From: Bradyrhizobium sp. MOS003
Lineage (GTDB): Bacteria > Pseudomonadota > Alphaproteobacteria > Rhizobiales > Xanthobacteraceae
DNA length: 64,000 bases
Assembly: GCF_003020125.1 (NCBI RefSeq)
Contig: NZ_PYFW01000001.1
Span: 682,001-746,000 of the forward strand
Direction: 5' to 3'
Of the stretch, positions 17,367 to 25,994 are shown piece after piece. Both the position numbers and the translations under genes were made by a program. Below the pieces are notes generated by a model. That model saw only the letters and a list, made by a program, of their open reading frames with translations, searched no databases and was not told the DNA's origin. Within the stretch, counting starts at the first letter, position 1; the number at the start of each line of letters is the position of its first letter.

Positions 17367-17380
17367 TGGGAAATTTCCCA
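17367..17380. promoter_or_regulatory. Lux-box-like perfect palindrome before bjaI
   Basis: The 14-base sequence tgggaaatttccca is perfectly self-complementary. It lies in the 82-base gap between bjaR and bjaI, ending 59 bases before the synthase start codon. Its position fits a binding site for BjaR driving autoinduction of bjaI, as known for LuxR-type systems. The sequence differs from the classic Vibrio lux box, so the assignment rests on symmetry and place. Confidence 0.6.
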
Positions 17381-17439
17381 ATATCGAACCCGGCTCTTTT
17401 CGCCGACTCTGCCCCCATTGAGGATGAATGGGGGTTTTC

Positions 17440-18096
17440 ATGATTCATGCCATTTCTGCGGTCAATCGCCACCTTTATGAAGACGTAATCGAGCAGCAGT
17501 TCCGGTTGCGCCACGACATCTTCGTCGAGGAGAGGCACTGGGAGGCGCTGCGCAGGCCGGATTGCCGCGAAATCGATTCCTACGACGACGAGGATACCGT
17601 CTATCTGCTTGCGCTCGAGGGGCGGCGGATCATCGGTGGTCACCGGCTCTACCCGACGACCAAACCCTCGATGATGAGCGAGGTGTTCCCGCATTTGGCG
17701 TCGGAGCGCGGTTGCCCCGCGAATCCGCTGGTCTGGGAATGGTCGCGCTACTTCGTCGTGCGTGATCGCCGCGACGGCGCGCTCAACCTGCAATTGATGG
17801 CGGCGGTGCAGGAGTTCTGCCTCGCGCAGGGGATCGCGCAGGTCAGCGCGATCATGGAGACCTGGTGGCTGCCACGCTTCCACGAGGCCGGCTTCGTGGT
17901 GACCCCGCTTGGCCTGCCGGCTCTGGTGGAGAACGCGTGGACCATGGCGGCAACCATCGACATTCGTCGCGAGACCCTCGATGCCCTGCACGATCGTATC
18001 GGCATGCATTCGGTCGTGCGCCAGGACGGCCCGCATCTCGACGCCGTCGCCCGTGCCAACCTCTGCGGCCTTGCCGCGCAACGAAAGAGCGCCTGA
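17440..18096 (+). CDS. bjaI: Acyl-homoserine-lactone synthase BjaI (isovaleryl-HSL type)
   Basis: The 218-residue LuxI-family enzyme carries the invariant residues Arg (FRLRHDIFVEERHW), Asp/Asp (EIDSYDDEDTVYLL), Arg (IIGGHRLYPT) and the EWSRYFV segment. From memory it closely resembles BjaI of B. diazoefficiens, which uses isovaleryl-CoA rather than acyl-ACP to make a branched-chain signal. The GGGGG before the ATG at 17440 decides this start over an ATG 12 bases upstream. A small gene follows after one base. Expression is probably autoinduced via the palindrome at 17367. Confidence 0.94.
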   Translation: MIHAISAVNRHLYEDVIEQQFRLRHDIFVEERHWEALRRPDCREIDSYDDEDTVYLLALEGRRIIGGHRLYPTTKPSMMSEVFPHLASERGCPANPLVWEWSRYFVVRDRRDGALNLQLMAAVQEFCLAQGIAQVSAIMETWWLPRFHEAGFVVTPLGLPALVENAWTMAATIDIRRETLDALHDRIGMHSVVRQDGPHLDAVARANLCGLAAQRKSA

Positions 18097-18097
18097 G

Positions 18098-18316
18098 ATG
18101 TCGAACATGATGCGGGACAGCCAGATCATGGCGCAGATCAGGGACGAGAATCTCGGCTACATGTCGGACATGGCGCTCGAGCTGGCGGAGATGGCGGAGG
18201 ACACCGGATTGGCGACGCTCGCCTATCTGTTCCGGATGGCGGCGCTGGAGGCCTCGACGGCCAACAGCGTGCTCGCCGAACCGGATGATCTATCCCGGCA
18301 GATGACATCGCACTAG
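18098..18316 (+). CDS. Small helical protein co-transcribed with bjaI (72 aa)
   Basis: The ATG lies one base after the bjaI stop, so the two are almost certainly translated from one mRNA. The 72-residue product is Met- and Ala-rich and predicted helical (IRDENLGYMSDMALELAEMAEDTGLATLAYLFRMAALEA), with no signal peptide or motif I recognise. Being in the autoinduced operon suggests it is made at high cell density; its job could be in modulating the synthase or the regulator. Function unknown. Confidence 0.7.
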   Translation: MSNMMRDSQIMAQIRDENLGYMSDMALELAEMAEDTGLATLAYLFRMAALEASTANSVLAEPDDLSRQMTSH

Positions 18317-18458
18317 ACGCATCTCATCGATCCCACAAATTCAACACCCTCTTCCCGGTCTGAGCAGGCAACGGGGGGAGGGTGATCGTTTGGGTGCGGC
18401 AGGTTGCCCCAGCCGGCGCGGCAACCTTCTTGCAAGGCCATCTCGACCGCATGCACCG

Positions 18459-18477
18459 GCATGCAACAAAGTGCATG
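18459..18477 (+). promoter_or_regulatory. BoxR-like operator candidate upstream of livHMGF
   Basis: The 19-base string gcatgcaacaaagtgcatg differs at one position from the string at 34663-34681 before boxC, and at five from the one at 31501-31519 between boxR and the ligase gene. Additional TGCA steps lie just upstream (18431-18455). It sits ~140 bases before the livH start. BoxR/BzdR regulators bind TGCA-containing repeats, so this transporter may belong to the benzoate regulon. Confidence 0.5.
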
Positions 18478-18618
18478 TTCGGTGTCGAATCGCTCTTGCC
18501 TCGGAACGATACTGCCATTACCCATTTTTCCGCCTTGATGAGGCAGGGGGAGCTCTTTCACTGATGGCGACCGTGTTCGAACATCGGCGCGACACCGCGT
18601 GCGCCTGAAAGAGTCTTG

Positions 18619-19536
18619 ATGCTGCTTGTCGTCGAACAGTTTCTGAACGGATTGCAGTTCGGCCTGCTGCTGTTCCTGCTCGCCGCCGGCCTGACGTTGG
18701 TGTTCGGGATCATGGATCTCGTCAACCTCGCGCACGGCTCACTCTACATGATGGGCGCCTATTTCGCCGCGACCTTCGCGGCCTGGACCGGCAGCTTCCT
18801 GCTCGGCGCGCTGCTGGCGCTTGGCGCCACGCTGATCCTCGGCATCGTGCTCGAAATGTCGGCGCTGCGGCATCTCTATGGGCGAGATCATCTCGACCAC
18901 GTGCTCGCGACCTTCGGCCTGATTCTGTTCTTCAACGAAGCCGTGCGCCTGATATGGGGTCCGGCCGGCCTTGCGCTGCCGCTGCCGGCTTGGCTCACGG
19001 TGCCGGTGCCGATCTTGCCCGGCATTCACTATCCCGCCTATCGGCTCGCCATCATCGTGGTGGCGCTGCTGGTGGCGTTGCTGCTCTATCTCGGCGTGAT
19101 GCGCACGCGCATCGGCATGCTGATCCGCGCCGGCGCCTCCAACCGCGAGATGATCGGCGCGCTCGGCATCAACATCAAGCTGCTCTACACGCTCGTGTTC
19201 GGCTTAGGGGCCGCGCTCGCGGGCCTCGCCGGGCTGATGCAGGCGCCGATCCTCACCGTGCAGATCGGCATGGGCGAGAACATCCTGATCCTCGCCTTCG
19301 TCATCATCGTGATCGGCGGCATCGGCTCGATCCGCGGTGCGTTCCTGGCCGCGATCTTCGTCGGCATGATCGACACGCTAGGCCGCGCCTTTCTGCCCAA
19401 TCTGCTGCGGCAGGTGCTGAGCGGCGCCGCGGCCTCCACTGCCGCGCCCGCATTGTCCTCCATGCTGATCTACCTGCTGATGGCGATTGTGCTGGTGGTG
19501 CGGCCGGAGGGGCTGTTCCCGGCCAACCGCCGATGA
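18619..19536 (+). CDS. livH: Branched-chain-type ABC transporter permease LivH (second set)
   Basis: The 305-residue inner-membrane permease has the LivH landmarks LLAAGLTLVFGIMDLVNLAHGSLYMMGAY and GENILILAFVIIVIGGIGSIRGAF. About eight hydrophobic spans can be counted. The ATG at 18619 was taken rather than the TTG three bases earlier. It opens a four-gene operon livH-livM-livG-livF, each gene overlapping the next. No binding-protein gene accompanies the set. The upstream BoxR-like motif hints at aromatic acid import. Confidence 0.92.
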   Translation: MLLVVEQFLNGLQFGLLLFLLAAGLTLVFGIMDLVNLAHGSLYMMGAYFAATFAAWTGSFLLGALLALGATLILGIVLEMSALRHLYGRDHLDHVLATFGLILFFNEAVRLIWGPAGLALPLPAWLTVPVPILPGIHYPAYRLAIIVVALLVALLLYLGVMRTRIGMLIRAGASNREMIGALGINIKLLYTLVFGLGAALAGLAGLMQAPILTVQIGMGENILILAFVIIVIGGIGSIRGAFLAAIFVGMIDTLGRAFLPNLLRQVLSGAAASTAAPALSSMLIYLLMAIVLVVRPEGLFPANRR

Positions 19537-20477
19537 AGAGTTTGACTGTGAGCAAGGCCGTCACGGCCCTGATGCTGGCCGGCCTCGTGCTGCTGCCGCT
19601 GTATTCGCAGCTCGCCGGCAACGTCTTCATCCTGACGCTGTTCACCCGCATCGTCATCCTGGCGCTGGCGGCCGCGAGCCTCAATCTCATCATGGGTTTT
19701 GGCGGCATGATGAGCTTCGGCCATGCCGCCTATCTCGGCATCGGCGGCTACGCGGTCGGCATGCTGGCGCAGGAAGGTGTCGGCTCCGGCTTCATCCAGT
19801 TTCCGGTCGCGCTCGCGGCGTCCGCGCTCTATGCGCTCGTGATCGGCGCGCTGTCTCTGCGCACCCGCGGCGTCTATTTCATCATGATTACGCTCGCCTT
19901 CGCGCAGATGGCCTATTACGTCGCCTCGGGCCTCGCGCGTTATGGCGGCGACGACGGGCTCACCGTCTACAAGCGCAGCGACTTCTCCGGCCTGATCAAT
20001 CTCGGCAATCGCACGCAGTTCTACTATCTCTGCCTTGCCTGCCTGTTCGGCGTGCTCTTCCTGATCTGGCGCATCGTCAACTCACGCTTCGGCCTCGTCG
20101 TGCAGGGCCTGCGCTCCAACGAGCAGCGCATGCAGGCGATCGGCTTTCCGGCCAAGCGCTATAAGCTCGTCTGCTTCGTCATCTCCGGCATGATGTGCGG
20201 GTTGGCCGGCGCGCTGCTCGCCAACAACACCGATTTCATCAGCCCGGCCGTGATGTACTGGACCCGGTCCGGCGATCTCATGGTGATGGTGATCCTGGGT
20301 GGCATGGGCACGCTGTTCGGCCCGGTCATGGGCGCGGTGGTGTTTTTGCTGCTGGAGGAATTCCTGTCGCAGATCACCGAATATTGGGCGCTGATCATGG
20401 GCCCGCTGCTGCTTCTGATCGTGCTGTTCGGCCGCGGCGGCATCATGGGCCTGCTCGGGAGGTTCAACCGTGGCTGA
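19533..20477 (+). CDS. livM: Branched-chain-type ABC transporter permease LivM (second set)
   Basis: This 314-residue permease has the LivM motif LNLIMGFGGMMSFGHAAYLGIGGYAVG and the C-terminal GGMGTLFGPVMGAVVFLLLEEFL region. The ATG at 19533 overlaps the livH stop (ATGA); longer upstream frame is shadow. It would form the pore with LivH. Confidence 0.92.
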   Translation: MKSLTVSKAVTALMLAGLVLLPLYSQLAGNVFILTLFTRIVILALAAASLNLIMGFGGMMSFGHAAYLGIGGYAVGMLAQEGVGSGFIQFPVALAASALYALVIGALSLRTRGVYFIMITLAFAQMAYYVASGLARYGGDDGLTVYKRSDFSGLINLGNRTQFYYLCLACLFGVLFLIWRIVNSRFGLVVQGLRSNEQRMQAIGFPAKRYKLVCFVISGMMCGLAGALLANNTDFISPAVMYWTRSGDLMVMVILGGMGTLFGPVMGAVVFLLLEEFLSQITEYWALIMGPLLLLIVLFGRGGIMGLLGRFNRG

Positions 20478-21237
20478 ACCGCTGCTCCGCGTCGAAAAGC
20501 TGGTGCGCCGTTTCGGCGGCATCATCGCGACGGATAATGTCTCGCTCGACGTTGCGGCCGGGGAGCTGCACGCCATCATCGGTCCGAACGGTGCCGGCAA
20601 GACTACGCTGATCAGCCAGCTCACCGGGCATCTCGAGCCGCATTCCGGCAGCGTCTCGTTGGGTGGCCGCGACATCACCTATCTGCCGGCCCATCGGCGC
20701 TGCGCGCTGGGTCTCGCGCGCTCGTTCCAGATCACCTCGCTGTTGCTCGACTTCACCGCCGCCGACAATGTCGCGCTGGCGGCGCAGGCTCATGCCGGCA
20801 CCTCGTTCCGCTTCTTCGCCAACGCGCGCAAGGAGAGAGGCTTGCGCGATGCCGCCCACGCCGCGCTCAATCGCGTCGGCCTGTTGCATCGTGCCGATGT
20901 CCTGGTGTCGAAGCTCAGTCACGGCGAGCGGCGCCAGATCGAGCTCGCGGTCGCGCTCGCCAGCAAGCCGAAGCTGCTGCTGCTCGACGAGCCCATGGCC
21001 GGGCTCGGCGTCACCGAATCCCAGGGCATGGTAAAGCTGCTCCAGGAGTTGCGGAAGGAAGTCTCGATCGTGCTGGTCGAGCACGACATGCCGGCGGTGT
21101 TCGCGCTGGCCGACCGCATCTCGGTGCTGGTCTATGGCCGCGTCATCGCCTCGGGCGATCCGGCCGCGATCCGGGCCAACGAGGACGTCAAGCGCGCCTA
21201 TCTCGGCGACCAGCACGTGGTGACGCACCATGGCTGA
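20470..21237 (+). CDS. livG: ABC transporter ATP-binding protein LivG (second set)
   Basis: The product is 255 residues with Walker A GPNGAGKTT, signature LSHGERRQIELAVAL and Walker B LLLLDEPMAGLG. The signature has His-Gly instead of Gly-Gly, a common LivG variation. The GTG start at 20470 overlaps the livM end by 8 bases. The HVVTHH end overlaps the next ATPase. Confidence 0.92.
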   Translation: MAEPLLRVEKLVRRFGGIIATDNVSLDVAAGELHAIIGPNGAGKTTLISQLTGHLEPHSGSVSLGGRDITYLPAHRRCALGLARSFQITSLLLDFTAADNVALAAQAHAGTSFRFFANARKERGLRDAAHAALNRVGLLHRADVLVSKLSHGERRQIELAVALASKPKLLLLDEPMAGLGVTESQGMVKLLQELRKEVSIVLVEHDMPAVFALADRISVLVYGRVIASGDPAAIRANEDVKRAYLGDQHVVTHHG

Positions 21238-21958
21238 AAAAATCATGGCTGACACGCTGCTCGAGGTCGACGGCATCGAGACCTGTTACGGCCTGTCCCA
21301 GGTGCTGTTCGGGCTGTCACTGTCGATCAAGCCGGGCGAGATGGTCTCGCTGATGGGCCGCAACGGCATGGGCAAGACCACGACCATCCGCTCCATCATG
21401 GGCCTGACGCCGGCACGCGCCGGCAGCATTCGTTTCGCGGGCGCCGAGGTCAGGCAGCTTCCGTCCTACAGGATCGCAAAGCTCGGCGTCGGTCTGGTCC
21501 CCGAAGGACGCCAGATCTTCCCGAACCTTACCGTGCGCGAAAACCTGGTCGCGGCCGCCGCCGACCGCTTCGGCAGCGCCAATCCCTGGACGCTGGCCGC
21601 GATCTACGTGATGTTTCCGCGCCTCGCCGAACGTGCCGCCAACATGGGCAACCAGCTCTCCGGCGGCGAGCAGCAGATGCTGGCGATCGGCCGCGCGCTG
21701 ATGACGAACCCGAAGCTGCTGATCCTGGACGAGGCGACCGAAGGTCTCGCGCCGCTGATCCGCGAAGAGATCTGGCACTGCCTGTCGCTGCTCAAGAGCC
21801 GGGGCCAGTCGATCCTGGTCGTCGACAAGAACGTCGACCATCTCGCCCGCATCTGCGACCGCCACTTCATCATCGAGCGCGGCAAGACGGTGTGGAGCGG
21901 AACGTCGGACGAGCTGATGGCCGAGCCAGACCTGCAGCATAAATATTTGGGAATTTAA
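21230..21958 (+). CDS. livF: ABC transporter ATP-binding protein LivF (second set)
   Basis: This 242-residue ATPase has Walker A GRNGMGKTT, signature LSGGEQQMLAIGRAL, and Walker B LLILDEATEGLAP. The variant DEATEGLAP in place of DEPSxGLSP is typical of a subgroup of LivF proteins associated with organic-acid or urea-like ligands. The start may be 21230 or 21245. It closes the operon, followed by a palindromic repeat that probably forms the transcript end. Confidence 0.9.
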   Translation: MAEKIMADTLLEVDGIETCYGLSQVLFGLSLSIKPGEMVSLMGRNGMGKTTTIRSIMGLTPARAGSIRFAGAEVRQLPSYRIAKLGVGLVPEGRQIFPNLTVRENLVAAAADRFGSANPWTLAAIYVMFPRLAERAANMGNQLSGGEQQMLAIGRALMTNPKLLILDEATEGLAPLIREEIWHCLSLLKSRGQSILVVDKNVDHLARICDRHFIIERGKTVWSGTSDELMAEPDLQHKYLGI

Positions 21959-21973
21959 CCCCCGCTCTCTCCC

Positions 21974-22058
21974 CGTCATTGCGAGGAGCGAAGCGACGAA
22001 GCAATCAGACTGTCTCCGCGGAGAGGTTCCGGATTGCTTCGATGCGCTCGCAATGACG
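21974..22058. repeat. Intergenic palindromic repeat, family B (copy 1)
   Basis: The outer arms cgtcattgcgagg and cgctcgcaatgacg are inverted, and inner arms gcaatcaga / cggattgctt continue the stem. Related copies lie at 23575-23660 and 59040-59126. It separates two convergent genes. Confidence 0.8.
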
Positions 22059-22080
22059 GAGGAGAGGGCTGAAGTTCAGC

Positions 22081-23517
22081 TCAAAACACCTCGAAATACT
22101 CGCGTTGCTCCCAGTCCGTCACCTCGGACAGGAAGCGGTCGATCTCGGCGTTCTTGATGTGGGTGTAATAGTCGACGAACTCAGGCCCGAACTTGTCGCG
22201 GAAGAATGGATCGTCCTTCAGCGCGCTGACCGCATCGCGCAGTGATTTCGGCAGCAGCGGCGCCTTGGTCTCGTAGGGCGTGTCGGCCGACGGGCCCGGA
22301 TCGAGCTTGCGGTCGACGCCGTCGAGGCCCGAGAGGATCTGCGAGGCCATGTAGAGATAGGGATTGGCGGCGGGCTCGCCGATGCGGTTCTCGAGGCGCG
22401 TCGCGGCATCATTGGCGCCGCCGAGCACGCGGATCATCACGCCGCGATTGTCGCGGCCCCAGATCGCGCGGTCCGGCGCCAGCGAATAGGAACGGTAGCG
22501 CTTGTAGCCGTTGATGGTCGGCGTGGTGAACACGGTCGATGCACGCGCGTGGTCGAGCAGGCCGGCGAGATAGGACTTGCCGAACGCGCTGAGCGGTTCG
22601 CCGCCGTCCTTCGTCATGAATTGGTTTTCACCGGTCGCCCGCGATACGATCGACTGGTGCAGATGCCAGCCGCTTGCGAACACATTCGGCAATTTCGGCC
22701 GGCACATGAAGGTGGCGTGATAGCCATGGCGGCGCGCGATCTGCTTCACGGCAGAACGAAACAGCACCATGTTGTCGGCGGGCTCCAGCCCCTTCTTCGG
22801 CGCGAAGGTGAATTCGCACTGGCTCGGGCCGAACTCGACCTCGACCGAGCGCAACGGGAGCCCGAGCGCGATGATGTCGCGCCGCAGGATCTCCAGCACC
22901 GGCTCCATCTGATCGAAGCGCTGCTCGGTGAGATATTGATAGCCGTGGCTGAGCAGGCTCACCGACGGCGGCACGCCCGGCTGTCCCGCGTCCTCGGGCC
23001 GCATATGCGCATCGTCGAGCTTGAAGATGTGGAATTCGACTTCGAGCCCCGCGACGAAGTCGTGACCGCGGCTGGCGAGTTCGTCCAGCGCCTTGCGATA
23101 GAGCGAACGCGTCGCGAACGGCACTGGGCGGCCGTCGGCAAAATGAAGGTCGCACAGCACCCAGCCCGTGGTCGGTGCCCACGGCAAGACGCGAAACGTG
23201 GTGGGGTCAGCGACCATCAGCACGTCGGCCGCGCCCTCCATCTCCTTCATGCCGAAGCCGCCGCCGGCGGTGAACACCGGAAACACCGTGCGGTGCGAGG
23301 TGTCCTTGGCCAGCATGGTGGTAGTGATGGAGCAGCCGCTCTCCAGCGAAGCGATCGCCTCCGAGGCGATGATGGTCTTGCCGCGCAGGATGCCGTGCTG
23401 GTCGGGGAAGGCGAGGCGAATGACTTCGAGGTTCTTCTCCTCGACGATGCGCCGCATGCGCGCTGCGGCGTCTTTCTGCTCATCCGACCACAGCGCATGA
23501 CGCGCGACGAAAGTCAC
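22081..23517 (-). CDS. Glutamine-synthetase-like gamma-glutamyl ligase
   Basis: This 478-residue protein has the GS catalytic fold. Visible active-site motifs are the metal-binding Glu in LEVEFHIF and VEFGPSQCEF, His in SGWHLHQSI (equivalent to SGxHxHxS), the NGYKRYR loop, RGVMIRV, and the RIGEPAANPYLY region. It lacks the adenylylation segment of assimilatory GlnA, and differs in the loops that close the ammonium site. Proteins of this branch ligate glutamate to amines or aryl amines, as PuuA or aniline-pathway ligases do. It lies next to a Rieske oxygenase on the same strand, separated by a repeat, so the two probably act on the same compound. Substrate unknown. Confidence 0.83.
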   Translation of the reverse strand: MTFVARHALWSDEQKDAAARMRRIVEEKNLEVIRLAFPDQHGILRGKTIIASEAIASLESGCSITTTMLAKDTSHRTVFPVFTAGGGFGMKEMEGAADVLMVADPTTFRVLPWAPTTGWVLCDLHFADGRPVPFATRSLYRKALDELASRGHDFVAGLEVEFHIFKLDDAHMRPEDAGQPGVPPSVSLLSHGYQYLTEQRFDQMEPVLEILRRDIIALGLPLRSVEVEFGPSQCEFTFAPKKGLEPADNMVLFRSAVKQIARRHGYHATFMCRPKLPNVFASGWHLHQSIVSRATGENQFMTKDGGEPLSAFGKSYLAGLLDHARASTVFTTPTINGYKRYRSYSLAPDRAIWGRDNRGVMIRVLGGANDAATRLENRIGEPAANPYLYMASQILSGLDGVDRKLDPGPSADTPYETKAPLLPKSLRDAVSALKDDPFFRDKFGPEFVDYYTHIKNAEIDRFLSEVTDWEQREYFEVF

Positions 23518-23574
23518 TATGGTTGCTCCTCAATCCACGCTGCTCGACGTGAGCAAAACACTTGCCACATTCTC

Positions 23575-23660
23575 CGTCATTGCGAGAAGCGAAGCGACGA
23601 AGCCATCCAGCGTCTTTCTGGAGAGGCAGTCTGGATTGCTTCGCTTCGCTCGCAATGACG
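23575..23660. repeat. Intergenic palindromic repeat, family B (copy 2)
   Basis: The arms cgtcattgcgagaagcgaag and cttcgctcgcaatgacg form a long inverted pair, with inner catccag / ctggattg. It lies between the Rieske oxygenase gene and the GS-like gene on the same strand. Confidence 0.8.
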
Positions 23661-23676
23661 TGGAGGGAATTTCGCT

Positions 23677-25035
23677 TTACTCCGCCGCCGTCAGCCGGTG
23701 TACGTTGTCCGCGATCTCCTTCGGGACCGGTGCGGCCCAAGGAGCGCCACGGCGGCGCTTGACGTCGACTTCCATCCAGTAGAGCTCCCAACCCTGAGTC
23801 GGCCCGATGCCGTCCATGGTGGCCGGTCCCTGAATGCTGCGTGCCCTGCTCTCATCCAGAAACAGCATCGGCTTCTCGCCGCCGCCGACCTTCTCGATCT
23901 CCTGCCGCAGCAGGCGGCGATATTGCACGATCGCCTTGTCGCTCGAGCCGAGATGCTCCTGGGTGCGGTCCTGGATCGCGCCCATCGATTCAACCGCCCA
24001 TTGGTCGTGCACGTTGATGTCGTTGCCCATGCCGGTATAGGTCGCGGTCTGCTGCTCGTGCGGATCGAAACCGTAGTCGTTGGCTCGGTTCTTGCGCGAT
24101 TTGTAATCCGGCAGCTCATAGAGCTCGAGCCGCTGGTCGCGCATCTTCTGCTTGTCGACCGGGTTCGAATAGCTGGTGAAGATCGCGTACCAGTAGCAGT
24201 TCTCGTCGTCGACCGGCACGTGCCACTGCGTGATCGTCATCTCCGTGCTCATGGGAATGACGAACGCATGCGGAAAGAGCTGGTTGGTGACGCGCACATG
24301 GGTGCGCTCCTCGTCGATCTCGCGCAGCGCGATCAGACGCATGCCGTATTCGGTGTGCTCGACATTGATGATCGGGCGGTCATATTCGCGCAGGATCTTC
24401 GTCATCGGCAGGTCGGAGCCGGCGGAAGCGCCGCGGAATTGCTTGCCGTAGGCGGTGGAGGTGTCCTCGTCCTCGAAGAAGCGGTGCAGGTAGGAGGCGT
24501 GCGCGGGATCGATGCCGACCTCGAGGGCCTGCAGCCAGTTGCAGGCCATGTGGCCCTTGAACGCAAAGGTGTGAGTACCGGGAGCGACGAAACAGTCGAG
24601 CTCCGGAAATGCCGGCGGCTCGCCTTCGCCGAGATAGGCCCAGAGGATGCCGCTCTTTTCGACCACGGGATAGGAGCGCTGCCTGATGTTCTGGCAGAGT
24701 TTCGAGTCCTTCGGCTCGGCCGGCGTCTCGATGCATTGGCCGGTGGCGTCGAACAGCCAGCCATGGAAGGCGCAGCGCAGGCCGCCATGCTCGAGCCGTC
24801 CGAAGGCGAGGTCGGCGCCGCGATGCGCGCAATGGCGGTCGATGAGGCCATAGCGACCGGTCTCGTCGCGGAACAGCACCAGGTTCTCGCCGAGCAGCCT
24901 GACGGGACGGATCGGCCGCTCGCCTTGCAACTCATCCACCAGCGCCGCCGGCTGCCAGTAGCTCCGCATCAGCTTGCCGCAGGGATCCCTGGGCCCGGTG
25001 CGGGTGATCAGGTCGTTCTGCTCCTGGCTCATCAT
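23677..25035 (-). CDS. Rieske non-haem iron oxygenase, alpha-subunit type
   Basis: The 452-residue oxygenase has a Rieske [2Fe-2S] site Cys69-x-His71 and Cys88-x2-His91 (HCAHRGADLAFGRLEHGGLRCAFHGW) and a mononuclear iron site around Asn166, Asp176, His179 and His184 (DPAHASYLHRF). The length and C-terminal region resemble the phthalate 4,5-dioxygenase / vanillate demethylase-like group, which function as single oxygenase subunits with a separate reductase. No reductase or ferredoxin gene is adjacent. It is divergent from an IclR regulator. The role is probably hydroxylation or demethylation of an aromatic substrate shared with the GS-like ligase. Confidence 0.87.
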   Translation of the reverse strand: MMSQEQNDLITRTGPRDPCGKLMRSYWQPAALVDELQGERPIRPVRLLGENLVLFRDETGRYGLIDRHCAHRGADLAFGRLEHGGLRCAFHGWLFDATGQCIETPAEPKDSKLCQNIRQRSYPVVEKSGILWAYLGEGEPPAFPELDCFVAPGTHTFAFKGHMACNWLQALEVGIDPAHASYLHRFFEDEDTSTAYGKQFRGASAGSDLPMTKILREYDRPIINVEHTEYGMRLIALREIDEERTHVRVTNQLFPHAFVIPMSTEMTITQWHVPVDDENCYWYAIFTSYSNPVDKQKMRDQRLELYELPDYKSRKNRANDYGFDPHEQQTATYTGMGNDINVHDQWAVESMGAIQDRTQEHLGSSDKAIVQYRRLLRQEIEKVGGGEKPMLFLDESRARSIQGPATMDGIGPTQGWELYWMEVDVKRRRGAPWAAPVPKEIADNVHRLTAAE

Positions 25036-25067
25036 GGCGGGTGCATCCTTGCGTGGAATGGCGCTTG

Positions 25068-25092
25068 TTCGCCTATTGAACGAATGTGCGAA
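25068..25092. promoter_or_regulatory. Inverted repeat in the Rieske/iclR divergent promoter region
   Basis: TTCGC (25068-25072) and GCGAA (25088-25092) are inverted arms separated by 15 bases, and the spacer holds CGAA steps. It lies midway between the two divergent starts, where an IclR regulator usually binds. The arms are short, so confidence is low. Confidence 0.25.
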
Positions 25093-25146
25093 TTATGACA
25101 TGCCTTGAACCGGCAGCAAGCACTATTTTGCAGGATTGTCCCCGAC

Positions 25147-25932
25147 ATGCCCAAGCTGAAGCGGAGCGAGACTGACGAGCGTGCGACGGATTTCGTCGAG
25201 GCGCTCGATCGCGGCCTGCGCCTGCTGCAATGCTTCGGCACCAATGCAGGCCCGATGACGCTGAGCGATCTCGCGCGCGCAGCGGATCTGCCGCGCGCGA
25301 CCGCCCGGCGCATGCTGTTCACGCTGCAACGCGGCGGCTACGTCTCCGGCGACGGCAAACTTTTCTCGCTGACGCCGCATGTGCTGACGCTGGCGGCGTC
25401 CTATCTGCGCTCCAATCAGCTCGTCACTGTCCTGCAACCGGTGCTCGATCGTGTCGCGATCGCGGCAAACGAAATCTCCTCGCTCGCGGTGCTCGATGGC
25501 GACGAGGTCGTCTTCGTCGCCCGCAGCAGTCCGGCGCGGATGTTTTCCGGTGGGCTCGAAATCGGCTACCGGCTGCCCGCCTTCTGCACCTCCGTCGGCC
25601 GCGCCATGCTCGGCCAGTTCGATGATGCCGATCTCGCGGCGCGCCTGAAGAAGATGACGCGCGAGGCGTTGACGCCGCAAACCGAGACCAATCCCAAGAC
25701 GCTGCTTTCGCGCATCGCTGGCGATCGGGCCCAGGGTTATTCGCTGGTCGATCGCGAAGCCGAGCCGCATTTCCGCTCGATCTCGGTTCCGGTGCGTCGT
25801 TACGACAATGTGATCGTGGCCGCGATCAACATGGGCGCCCATGTCGACCGCGTGCCGACGCAGGAATTGATCGAACGTTTTCTGCCGCTGCTGCGCGACG
25901 CCGCGGAATCCGTGCGTTCGCAATTGCTGTGA
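25147..25932 (+). CDS. IclR-family transcriptional regulator (PcaU/PobR-like)
   Basis: The product is 261 residues with an N-terminal winged helix (VEALDRGLRLLQCFGTNAGPMTLSDLARAADLPRATARRMLFTL) and a C-terminal effector-binding IclR domain (from ~90). The GLEIGYRLPAFCTSVGRAML stretch matches the PcaR/PcaU/PobR subgroup that governs aromatic acid pathways. The start at 25147 was chosen as it begins just before the helix-turn-helix; an ATG at 25105 is possible. It is divergent from the Rieske gene, so it probably controls the Rieske/ligase unit in response to its aromatic substrate. Confidence 0.9.
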   Translation: MPKLKRSETDERATDFVEALDRGLRLLQCFGTNAGPMTLSDLARAADLPRATARRMLFTLQRGGYVSGDGKLFSLTPHVLTLAASYLRSNQLVTVLQPVLDRVAIAANEISSLAVLDGDEVVFVARSSPARMFSGGLEIGYRLPAFCTSVGRAMLGQFDDADLAARLKKMTREALTPQTETNPKTLLSRIAGDRAQGYSLVDREAEPHFRSISVPVRRYDNVIVAAINMGAHVDRVPTQELIERFLPLLRDAAESVRSQLL

Positions 25933-25994
25933 GCTAGCTGCCCGCGCGCACAGGTCGCGGTGCGCCAGCGTGCTCGCTGTGTCACAAGGCAAAA

